A DNA stretch of 64,000 nucleotides from Piscicola geometra (lineage: Eukaryota; Annelida; Clitellata; Hirudinida; Piscicolidae): positions 6,752,241 through 6,816,240 of the forward strand of contig OX030959.1 of the NCBI GenBank assembly GCA_943735955.1, in the 5' to 3' direction. Shown in pieces: positions 16,302 to 26,529 of this stretch. Under the pieces are notes generated by a model. That model saw only the letters and a program-made list of their open reading frames with translations. It was not told the DNA's origin and searched no databases. The position numbers and the translations under genes are program-made. The first letter of the stretch is position 1. Each line of letters opens with the position of its first letter.

Positions 16302-17662
16302 CATAAAACAATGAGTTAAAAAATCGTTTACAGCATCGAAATTAATTCCCCCTACAGCACTTTCCACTGTACCTGACACAGAAAAAAACAACAATTTTCT
16401 ATAAAAATCAAAAAAAAGATTCGCGTAACCCCATGTATAATGCGCACGAACAGACCGATTGGATGTACTGCATGAGTTGAGGCTTCGCGTCGAGCCCCTC
16501 CTGCTGGTTCTTGCGCATGCTCTTCACCAACATGCTCTGGAAGTCCGACCAACACATGCTGCTCCTGTACGTGTATGTGTGTTCTTGTGTGTGTGTTAAA
16601 TGAGACGCAGAGATAATTGGCAATGTAATTGATTGTACATGAGTTGATAATAAGTGAATTGTTTCAAATTTTAGCAAAAAATAACTCTTGATTTGGATCC
16701 TTGTCAGCAGAATCCAATTGGAGAGTTTGTGAGGTGTCATCTGGGGTTGTGTTTCTGTCAGTGTTTTTGAAACTGAAGTTGAAGAATTGATTTTGGTCTA
16801 TTAGTTGGTTATTCATCACAGTGGTTGTGGTGGGTTTGTTGTGCTTCGTGACGATTTGTGAGGATGTTAGAGAAGAATGCAAGAGTATCTTCTTATTGAT
16901 GGAAGCATTGCTGAAGGACATATCACGGATGACTGAGCTTGAGTGGTTCAGTGTGTTCATGAGGCTCTTGTTCAGCTTCAACTGAATTTTCGTTTTGGCA
17001 TGCGTCGGGGAGAAAGACTTCAGTGAAATTTTCGGAAACATATTTTTTTCGGCAAAGCTTGAGTTTAGGACTTTTGTTGGAGAAGGTTCTATATCTTTTG
17101 CATATTCATCTTTTGGAGTGAAATTGGGATTATCTACATCTGGAATATCTTCAACTGAATCTGATGGTGCTATTATAGTCAGTTGAGGCGAGAATTCTCT
17201 TGAGTCTTCATCATTTTGAGACATATTAGTAAGATTATTATTTTCATTATCTTCTTCATTATCATTGCATATTCTATCTGATTCGTTATAGTTATATGTA
17301 GCTGTAGATTCTTGGAAATTATTAATGTTTTCATTTTTTCCTAAATTATCGTTATTCTCAGTATTGTAGATGTTTTCTTGAATTGATTCGTCAGCCGATT
17401 CATTACGCAGAGGACTGCTGAAGTGGATGGGGGAATGAGGAGAAAAAACTATAGGACTCTGAATTCGTGGGTAAGTAGAGCTTGACACTGAGTTGAAGGT
17501 CACAGAGTCTTTGACGTTGATGACGATGACTTCTTTGTGGTCGATCGTGATGGCGACCAAGGCGTCGACGTTTAACTCTTGCTTGTAGTCGAGCTGATTT
17601 CTGCACAGAGCAATCAGAGTTTGAGTGACCAGTAACCGAATTGAATCACGTTCTTCGTTCAT
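15778..17662 (-). CDS. unrecognised 497-aa protein, three exons
   Basis: Modelled on the minus strand as exons 17662-16686, 16564-16456 and 16185-15778, joining in phase to 497 aa plus stop. Exons 2 and 3 have good acceptors; the exon 1 donor (GTTATT) is weak and was chosen because its phase fits. The first ~50 residues are compact and hydrophobic-alternating (RLLVTQTLIALCRNQLDY, then VDALVAITI, EVIVINVKDSV). Residues ~55-325 are Asn/Ser/Asp-rich and probably disordered. The C-terminal ~170 residues, read from GC-rich codons, look folded (CWSDFQSMLVKSM; LRECMQAILLYEGRYVPV; MSSQEIRSSMVFLNSIVEG; Cys/Trp-containing end). I know no family with this pattern, so no function is given. A CA microsatellite immediately precedes the exon 3 acceptor. 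Confidence 0.6.
16192..16300. repeat. TG/TATG microsatellite
   Basis: A TG run (about 28 dinucleotides at 16243-16300) adjoins TATG repeats and mixed TG words. On the minus strand this is a CA tract that runs into CACACACTGCAG, the acceptor of the last exon of the 497-aa gene. Confidence 0.95.
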
Positions 17663-17799
17663 GTTTGATTATCCACTTGATTTGCAATGAATATAATAGG
17701 TTTCTTGCTGAAACCTGCTTTGTATAATTTAAAAGTGAATTGTGGTTATAAAATAAAAGTAATTTACATAGATGTAAATATTATTAGAACTATCTCAAT

Positions 17800-17884
17800 A
17801 AAAAATATAACTTCTTATAATTAAAAAAAATATAACTTCTTATAATTTAAAAAAAAATAACTTCTTATAATTTAAAAAAAAATC
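17800..17884. repeat. three tandem copies of an A/T-rich ~27-bp unit
   Basis: The phrase TAACTTCTTATAATT, separated by A runs of 8-9 bases, occurs three times in a row, about 25-29 bp apart. Confidence 0.85.
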
Positions 17885-17999
17885 TAAAATTATATTTTGA
17901 AGCAATTAATGTTTCTACTTAATATTTAAAAAACTTTCTTCCAAACAAAAATATTATTTCGAACAGATTTTTAACAAGATTAGTTAAACATTAACTACG

Positions 18000-18245
18000 G
18001 GAGCGGGGATGGCTTAGGTGGTAGACGTCGGACTTGCAACTTAAAGGTCGCCTGCTCGAATCCCTGATAGGAAACCGTGAACTATCATATACCTAGTGTA
18101 TATGATGCGGTGTTTGCTACGTATGCATTAAAAGATGTGTACGTCGTGGGGAGTGGCGTCTCGGCGCATAAGAACCATGGTTCCTAGAACCATTGTAACA
18201 TGGCCTGCGTCTGTCAAGCTGTGAACGATATAGATTATGGAAAAA
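18000..18245 (+). mobile_element. tRNA-derived SINE, copy 1
   Basis: About 245 bp that match, with roughly 85% identity by eye, the reverse complement of 58915-59158. The head resembles a tRNA: A-box region GGATGGCTTAGGTGGTAGAC, anticodon-arm-like ACTTGCAACTT, and a B box CTGCTCGAATCC (GTTCGAATCC in the other copy). The body carries palindromes, AGAACCATGGTTCCTAG and the near-inverted CATATACCTAGTGTATATG, and ends in A-rich sequence. Two copies about 40 kb apart in opposite orientation indicate a dispersed SINE family. A tRNA-Thr- or Ala-like ancestor is a guess from the anticodon loop. Confidence 0.8.
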
Positions 18246-18441
18246 AAACATTAAAATTTTTTTTGGAAAAAATGCTATCTGATTTATCTATATTTTTTCT
18301 TTTTAAACAATGTTTCTGGGAAGAAGATTTATGTGATAGGCCCTAATAAACAAGCATTAATGGAATTATTTCAGTTTTTGACGTCATAAATAAAGTATCG
18401 CATTTACAAATAAACTACAGGTATTTCGAAAGAAAATTAAC

Positions 18442-18600
18442 TTATGGAACAGCCTACCAGCTCGGTTGCCGAATCCCAAAACTTTGCATCCTTCAAGCGA
18501 AGACTAGAAATTCTTAGAACCTGATTAATCAAACCTGTGACCGTAGCGTAATAATCAAAATTGATTGCAGCGATGTATCATTTAGATGCAGATGTAGATA
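18442..18600 (+). mobile_element. 3' end of a non-LTR retrotransposon, copy 1 (degenerate)
   Basis: A frame reads LWNSLPAR and then, after a 1-nt frameshift, VAESQNFASFKRRLEILRT followed by a stop at 18522-18524. WNSLP...SFK..L is the typical C-terminus of reverse-transcriptase proteins of jockey/CR1-like LINEs. The 3' tail contains GCGATGTATCAT.TAGATG and ends in ATGTAGAT-like words. A related tail is found at 53827-53990. It is 5' truncated and inactive. Confidence 0.65.
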
Positions 18601-19344
18601 GTGACATTTGATAAACAAGGCGTCAGAAAAAATAGTTTTCATTGAAGTCATGAAAATTCTCTAGTTTAGACTTTGAACATTTTTCTATAATTTTTTTAGG
18701 GTGGGTGCTTTGTTGAACTATTTTGTTTAAAATCTTCAAAAGAATAATTTAGAATTTTTTATTAAATTTATTTTATTCAATAAAATCTGCTTAGTACTCT
18801 GAAAAACTCAAAATTCTTAAAACATTTACTTTATAAAAAAACCACAAAAAAATTAGTAAACCATGCTTTCAGCTTTGAAATTCTAAAAATTATTTATTTC
18901 CCCAAGCCTATGCCATCCATCTACTTGAAATATTATTAATAAAGCTCTGCTAAAGCCTGTCGCCCAACGCGTGACCCAGGCATACCTCTGACGAATCCTT
19001 CAGCTCCAGTTAAGACAAGCACTTCAAATCCTTGAATAATCAGATGAGTGAATAAATAAGCAAGCAAGGAATCCACAAAACTTCAACGTCATCTCGTCTT
19101 GCATTACGACTGCATAGAAAGACGATAAAAATAATTTTTATTTATATCTATTTTGTTTAAGCCTTCAAACGTGTCTCAAAAACAAGTAATTAGTGTGTTT
19201 ATAGAGTACGTCAGTCCAGATTTTACAACTTCACACTTTCTTTTTAGAAACCTTTTGGTTCAAAGAATAAATATGTTTAAATAATCTTTTTTAAATCTAA
19301 CCCATACATCTTGTAATCGGTTGAGACGCCCCCAAAACTAAATC

Positions 19345-22300
19345 ATGTTTGAGAAACTCAATATAATGATGAGCAACCGCGCAAAAAAGTGGATTTCCAC
19401 TTTCATCACAGCCATGCACCTTATGGCTGTGATTGAAGCCAAGTCGGTCTTCATCATGGGTCTTGGTCTGCACCTCAAACAACAGTTTTTGCTTCCCGCC
19501 ATCGGTCACGGCTTTCGCATCTCCTGCCTGCCGATGGCGACTGAGGCGATGGGGTTGCTGGGCGCAATGGTGAGCACGTATGCCGCCTATGTGGTCTTCA
19601 GGTGTCGAGTCGCGTCGTACAGAAAAAGCCATGCTTTCAGCTTCATCTTTGCTACAGCATGGTTGGCTTTGGCTTTGACTTTCTGCTCATAATATATTAT
19701 AATAAAACATTTTTTGCAAATATTTTGTAAATTCAATATAGCCCCGTTGACACACAAATCAACTTATCTTTTGACCCTTACCACTGACTCTTCAGTTTGA
19801 TCTTCATCGCCTTCAGCTGGCTGGCATACCTTCTCCTCGTCCTCTTCCTCTTCTCCATTCCTGTCCACTACGAGTCTACGCTGCCTGGACTCAACTTCGA
19901 GTACATCTACACGGTGATTGTTGCTGCTATGCCGCACTGCACGCGCAGGCGCTCGTTTTTGTGAAGATTAGAGGGCACATTGCGTTTGAAAAAGTTCATA
20001 AGGACCTTTGAAGGTTCTTACGCCACATTTAAATGAAGAAAAGCTTTTTAAAGTAAAAAAAAGAAAAATTCATTTGTTTTTTGGACTTGATTATTTCTAA
20101 ATTAATTCCATCTCATATTGGATTGCTCGCCCTTTTTTGAGAAGATGAAGTCAAATATTAAATTACTATTTTAATCAAAGATTTCTTTGTAATCCGCTTT
20201 TTAAAGTAAATAAATTCAATTCTCTTTAAACAAACAGTCCAGTGATGATATCTTGGATTACTTTTGCAAGTTCACAATGCCTGAACACACAAAAACGCCA
20301 TAAAGCATACTTTTCTTTATCTCCATAAAACTGCATTGGCGAAAATTTTGCCATGACCGTCTACTAGTAAAGCTCTAAAAAAATTTATTCTTATAACACA
20401 TTTTCTATTCCTTATACGCAACTAAAAAACTCAAAACTATATAATTGAATAAAGAGCTAATTTACCGGTTCATTAGAATATAAATTCAATAAACCGTCTA
20501 ATTATCAATAAGTGGACGATTGGTGTGTTTTGTTCGCAGGGAGCGATCAGAGAGTCAATGGCGAGGTACAAGGAGAACGGGATTGTGAAGACAGGCATCG
20601 ATCACATGCAGATGAAACTGCAGTGCTGTGGCGAAGAGTCGTACAAGGACTGGCTGAAGGTGCATTTTTTTGGTGGTTGAATGCCCCCTGGTGTGGCAGT
20701 AGGCAATTATAAAATAAAAATGCAATGCAAATTATTAAAAACAACTTTAAGTTTTTTGAAATTTGAAATTTATAAACTATGACAGAGTAGTACTTGAAAG
20801 GTTTGATGTCTTCAAGGAATTTAGAGAATAAATTTAATGAGAGGCTCAGAAAGTGTAGTGTAACGACGAAGCCATAAAAAAGAAGCAATTTAATAAATGC
20901 AGTAACGTCAGATGATAAGGCATCAAAGTGTCCGGATAATTAGATGAACTTGACTGATGTCTTGACTGATAAATATGCCTAGATTGATTTCGAATGACTA
21001 ATTGAAAAATATTTGGAATCGAAAATAGGCACTAGGAAACGTCATTTGGAAAAATGCAAAAAGTTGAAATCTATTTCTAGACTTTGGACTTCAAATAAGC
21101 TAGCTTCTCGAAGTTATTGAGCAACCAAAAAAAGATGAACATAAAACATCGTTTAATGTCTGCAGACTATGAATATAAATTATAGGCTATAATTTATAGC
21201 ACATAAAGCAATAATAAAAAAGCAAGCTTCAATAATTATATTAATAACTCCAGCGATGAAATAAAAACATTATTACCAACACTGACAACAAACTCACCAC
21301 AACCTCACAACAGATCATGTGGATCAAGCAAGACTACATTCCCGAAGTGACGAACGACAACGGTCGTTTGGTGTGGCCTGCTGTCTCGGAGGACCTCTGG
21401 GGCTTCGAGACGCAAGGAGTCCCCTTCAGCTGCTGCAACCCCAGCATTAACGGCTCGTGCAACTTTCATGACGTGAGACTCGAACAGAACCTCAAGGTGA
21501 TCGGCCCTCACTCGGAAGAAGCCCTTCAGAACAAGATCTCCATCCACACCAGGGGTTGCCGGTTTGTAGGTTTCTAGTCTTTTCAACGAATTTTTTTATC
21601 TTCAAACTGCTCCATATCATAACTCAATTTTAGTTCATACGAACTTTCATTAATTAACCTTCCACTTGAACACTGCAGAGATGCGGTGAACAAGTCTGTT
21701 CTTGACGCAGTCAAGGCGCTGGCAATTATCGCGTTTTTGAACGTCTTTTTCAACTTCTCTTCAATCGGATCATGTAACTTCCTGTTTTACCAAAAAGAAG
21801 AAACTGACGCATCTTTCCAAACACCAAACTCACTCATGACCGTCACAATTACTAAGAAAGAGAAAAAAAAACCTCCTCCCCTCGATCTTTCACTTATAAC
21901 TGCCCAAAGCAACCAGCCTCCTCTTACACTTAAAAATTCCCCTTCACCACTCGCTACAGTAGGCACGCCTTCTCTCCTCTCTCCGGCTGGCACATCATCA
22001 CCATACCATCAAATCTACTCTGTAGTTTCAGGAAACCAAACATTTCTATACGCTTCTCAAGCAATACCTTCACTAGACTCAACAAACAGCCCTTCCCCCA
22101 CTGTCACTCCATCGTCGCCATTAGGTTCTTGTCAGCAATCCCAGCAGCAAGCACAAAATCTTTCTATGCAAACTTCGATGCAAGCAGCTTCTCAAGTCAC
22201 TTGCCAAACACCAGCACCAGCTTCTTCACTTGCCAATTCCTTTCAAGCTCCGATCAACTCAAGTCCAGCACAGTCTCCCACTCCTGCAACACCCTCACAG

Positions 22301-25300
22301 CAGCCTCAAGGAACAGTCTCGCCACTTGTTCAAGGCGATGGCAGGTCACCCAGGCTAAACGAACCCTGCTTGCCGAATCAACCAACACAACAATCTCAGA
22401 ATATTTTAAATTTTTCTCAGCCCCAACATTCCCAAAACCTTTCTCAAGCCTCAAATGTGCAAAATTTGTCTCAGCCCCGTGTCCAAAGCGACGGCAGGTC
22501 ACCCAGGCTAAACGAGCCATGCTTGCCGAATCAACCAACACAACAATCTCAGAATATGCCAAACCTTTCTCAAACCTCAAATGTGCAAAATTTGTCTCAG
22601 CCCCAAAATTCACAGAACATCTCAACACAAATGCAAAACACACAAAACACTTCAAATACAATGCAAAACAGCCGGTCTCCACAAGCAGCCTCCCATTCAA
22701 TACATTCTCTTTCCAGTACAGGCAGACCCCCTAGTCCTACCAGCACCATGAACACAACATCACAGCCATACAACAGCTCCAAAACGCCTTCAACTCCCCA
22801 GTCACCGCCTAATAGTCTTTCACCTGCATCAACACCAGCAGCAGCAGCCACACAACTTTCCTCCACTAGAGGGGCCTCTTCACGATCTCCAACGCAAGAA
22901 TGGTCCACCTCTCCACAAAGACCACCCCCATCTCACAGATCTCCATCTCCACAAGGACCTTCCTCCATACATGCATCTCCTATGGAAGCCTCAAGACTAG
23001 GCGATGGTAGGTGGGGACTCAGTAGCAGCAATCAGACCTCAAAAGATTGTAGAACTCCAACATCTGCCCACACAAACTCGTCTTCTTGTTCATATAGAGA
23101 AACACAGTTAAGTGCGCAAAAGATCAACGACTTCGGTGATGTTTCCCACTTGCGAACACCAGCATCATGCTCCAAAACACCCATTCATTCAACTTCTCAT
23201 TCAGTCTCGCAAGCTTCCTGCTCCATAAAAACCCCATCAATATCTTCCAATAGACCATCGCTTCCGTGTGCAAATTCTTACCAAACCTCGTGTGGACAAA
23301 GAATGCCTGCCAATCAAACTTCTTCATATTCTTCTCCGCACATGTCAGCAAGAACCAATCTTGAAGATGATTGTATGAGGAGTGGACAGTACGCAAATCG
23401 TTCGAATAAATCTACCGAGGGTCGTGAGTGTTACCTCGGCAACCAGACACCTTTTATGGATAAGAAATCAACTTGTTATTACGAGAGTGGTTCTAAGAGT
23501 TGCGCTCCGAAAGCGTCGTATAGCAGGCAAGATCCTAAATCAACGTATTTCTCTTCGGAAAAAGAATCTTCAATTTGCAAGAATCAGACAATGTCTTTTT
23601 GCCAACCCACGTTTTCTTCACAAAGCTCATCTTATACAGACCCTAATTACAGTGGCAAGAGTTCTTACCAAGTAAACAATAGCTACTGTAACAGACTTCC
23701 ATGCACTTGCTCAATGGAGGCACAAGGGAATCTTTGTTACTGCAATAGAATTCCTTGTAATTGCTACAGTGAGCCGAGAACTAACTTTTGCTACTGCAAT
23801 AGTTTTCCTTGCAGCTGCCACTTGCAACCACAGCTGTTTCATCGATGCGACCAAAACCACTCATTCATCCCGAAGGCATGGCAATCCAGTTCCGATCCTC
23901 CCTGTGCCAGAAATTGTGGTTACTATGAGCCTTTCCAAAGCAACCGACTGTTTCAACAATGCAATAGGGAATATATTTGTTCTGTGAATAATTTAGATGC
24001 GAACAAAAGACTTGAAGAACCATTTAGAACGTTGAAACAACTCATCTCAGAACCGTCTAAAAGAGTCAATCTGTGTCGATTAAACGGTTCTATAGAGGAC
24101 AGCAGGAATACATGCATCAATCCTCAAATCCAAAACCAGTTTTTCCCGCCAAGCGACTTTTCTTCATCACATCCAAACAGTTTTGGTCCAGGAATGAGCA
24201 TGCAGAATCCCAACGCATTGAATGCAATGTACGCCCCTTCGAGCAACTTCACTCCGCCAGTGATGCAAAACAACTCGTTCACGCCAATCAAGGCAAACGA
24301 GCCAGTAATGACGTTCACGCCATACACTCCTTCCTCGCAAAATACAATGAACACACCCAATATGACCTATTCACAAGTGGGACCCCTCACAGCGACCCCG
24401 TCCAATCAGCCCTTCAATCCAACCACGCCAATGATGGCAAGTACACCCTTAAGCGTTTCTAATGACCACAATAAGGAATCGCATGTCTTGAAAACCATCT
24501 TCTCTGACATCTCTGTTCCCGATTCGACCGACAACACCAATACCATGCCACAACAGCAAAACGCCTTTGCAACGGGAATGCAAAATAGCGCTAATAATGT
24601 AGTTAGTGCTAATCCAGCATCTGCTCAGCAGTCAACACCGTCTTATAGTAATCCTCAACAACAGGTAGGATCGATTAACAACCCTCAGACAGGAATGGTT
24701 CAAACGAATTCGAACCAAGTTCCAAACGTGTGCCCCATTGGAAATTCTTTTTTAAAGAATTCTCCAGCAGCTGATTCCCAACAGATGCAAACTGTGAACC
24801 AGCAAGCCAACCAAGTAAGTTACAATACGCCTCAATCGTCTACCCCACAAAGCGGTTCACAGCCTTCTCAAAGTTTCATACCTGTTCAATTAAATTTCAA
24901 CACGCCCAATTCTGCAACACCACTCAACAACCTTCAACAGCCACAAACTCCCAACAACCCTCAAATCGACCAGCAACAACTTCAAAGCGCTTGGATCAAC
25001 AGTTTAGGCAACACCTCTCAAATTGGTCTCTCACCAAAGCCACCTTCACAACAGGCAGGAAACCAGTTTTTCCCAGACAACAAGAGTCAGAACCAGAGAG
25101 TGAATTCAATGCAGAGCTTGGATGACATTTACCGAGACGACGGAAGCTTTCATAGAAACTCAGAGCAGAATTTATGTAGAAATGAATATATGTCTGAAAA
25201 GTCCCACCAACAAAGAGATTTCCAGCGTCACAAACAAGAGCAAGAGTATTCTATAAGGGAGCCAGAACAAGGAAATTATCATCACAAACCGCAGCCTTAT

Positions 25301-26488
25301 GCTTATGAAACGTCTCAGCAGCACACGCCACAACAGGACGCCTACCACCTGGTCATTGAGCCATCAGACTCTAACGTCACGTTGGTCAGCGATCATCACA
25401 CCAGCAAGGAGAAAACGTTTGAGCGGCATAAGAACGTCGCCTTCAAGGATCAGGTAGCCTTCTTCGATGACGAACGAGGCACCACCGACTACAAGCGCCT
25501 CAACCCCGCTAAAGGAGTGTTTCTCGCCACGCCTAGCAGCAACCAGAACAACATGAATACATCGTGTGCTGCGGAGATTTGTGTGGGAGAGCAGAGACGT
25601 TTACATGAAATGACGAACGAGGGGTCAAGTAGCAAATATACTAAAAACCATGATGTAATGGCCGAAAGAGCTGAACAAATCAAGGTAGAGGAAAACGAAA
25701 ACACAAAATACAAGAAAGGAATCCTCAGGAAGACGAGGCCCTGCAGTGACCATAGTGAAGCTACCAACCAACAAGCCTCTTTCAACACAAACTACCGCTA
25801 CAACTGCCTCAACTCTGATAGTAACGAATGTGGAAAAAACTCGTCGATTCCAAACGACACAAATTATAGCAACAACATTACCTACAAAGTCGTCAACACA
25901 AACAACAACAGTGCAAGGATAATCGAGAACCAAAAAGAAAATAATGATGAAGGGCTCTGTTGTTACTCTTCAGATATTCCTGACCTACGATTCACGTCGC
26001 CCTATGAAGAGAGATTTCATCAGAAAAATTCAAAGAAAGATGCTTCTGTGAAAAATAACTCTTTGCTTGAACCTTCATTAGTTTTTGAATCTTTTAGTGA
26101 TAGCTCGACGAGGCAAAATAAATTTAAGAATGAAAAAACAGAAAAGGTTTTGCAAGAAAAAATCGTAAAAAGAATGGTGGGAAAAGAATTATCTTTTCAT
26201 GGAAATAAATACACAAAGATGAAAGAACTTGATAGAGAGCAACTGAGAGACGCGCAGCGAAAACAGCACTCAGTTACTCCCTGCAAGCAAAAGCAGATTT
26301 GTAAACGACGTGACAAAAGCAAGGCACGGAAGCACAGCAATCTAAGACAGGTCTTGAATCTGGACAGGTGGGTGGGCTCGAGACTGCGTCGACTCTGTGT
26401 TCAGCCATCTCCGAAGGGCATTCCCGTCATTAAAATCAACAGTGAAAACAATGCAAGCACCATGAAAAAAGATAAGAACGGCTTTTAA
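19345..26488 (+). CDS. peripherin/ROM1-type tetraspanin with a ~1,565-aa tail
   Basis: Five exons join in phase to 1,870 aa: 19345-19661, 19796-19913, 20540-20659, 21314-21561, 21679-26488. The first four plus the start of the fifth encode a complete tetraspanin: TM1-TM3 in exons 1-2, a large loop with QCCGEESYKDWL (Cys174-175), GVPFSCCNPS (Cys225-226), a Cys at ~234 beside an NGS sequon, and TRGC (~267), then TM4 (~278-300). The spacing and the VPFSCCNPS and RGC signatures are those of peripherin-2/ROM1 tetraspanins, which shape and stabilise curved membranes. Exon 5 continues for ~1,565 residues of Ser/Gln/Asn/Pro-rich sequence, predicted cytoplasmic, with a duplicated ~50-aa block, three Cys-rich YCN.xPCxC units and a basic C-terminus. 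Ordinary family members have tails of tens of residues. The exon 1 donor (GTTGGC) was chosen by phase and alignment; the other junctions are clear. Confidence 0.9.
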
Positions 26489-26522
26489 AAAAGAAAAGAG
26501 TTTTGGAAAAATATTTAATAGA

Positions 26523-26528
26523 AATAAA
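26523..26528 (+). terminator. polyadenylation signal AATAAA of the tetraspanin gene
   Basis: Canonical AATAAA about 35 nt after the stop codon at 26486-26488. It supports 26488 as the true end of the long tail. Confidence 0.6.
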
Positions 26529-26529
26529 G

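Larger units (their letters stand above)
17663..19344. other. intergenic, between divergent genes
   Basis: AT-rich spacer between the minus-strand 497-aa gene and the plus-strand tetraspanin gene. It holds a short A/T-rich tandem repeat, a SINE copy and a LINE 3' remnant, listed separately. The two promoters must lie here or nearby, but no element could be assigned. Confidence 0.6.

Noticed and set aside
18000..18070. Functional tRNA gene
   Set aside because: A and B boxes are present, but the head does not close into a full acceptor stem and is fused to a SINE body; the second copy differs at the anticodon.
22129..22734. Alternative 201-codon frame inside tetraspanin exon 5
   Set aside because: Shadow of the real frame in a low-complexity Gln/Ser region; its apparent repeats come from the duplicated block.
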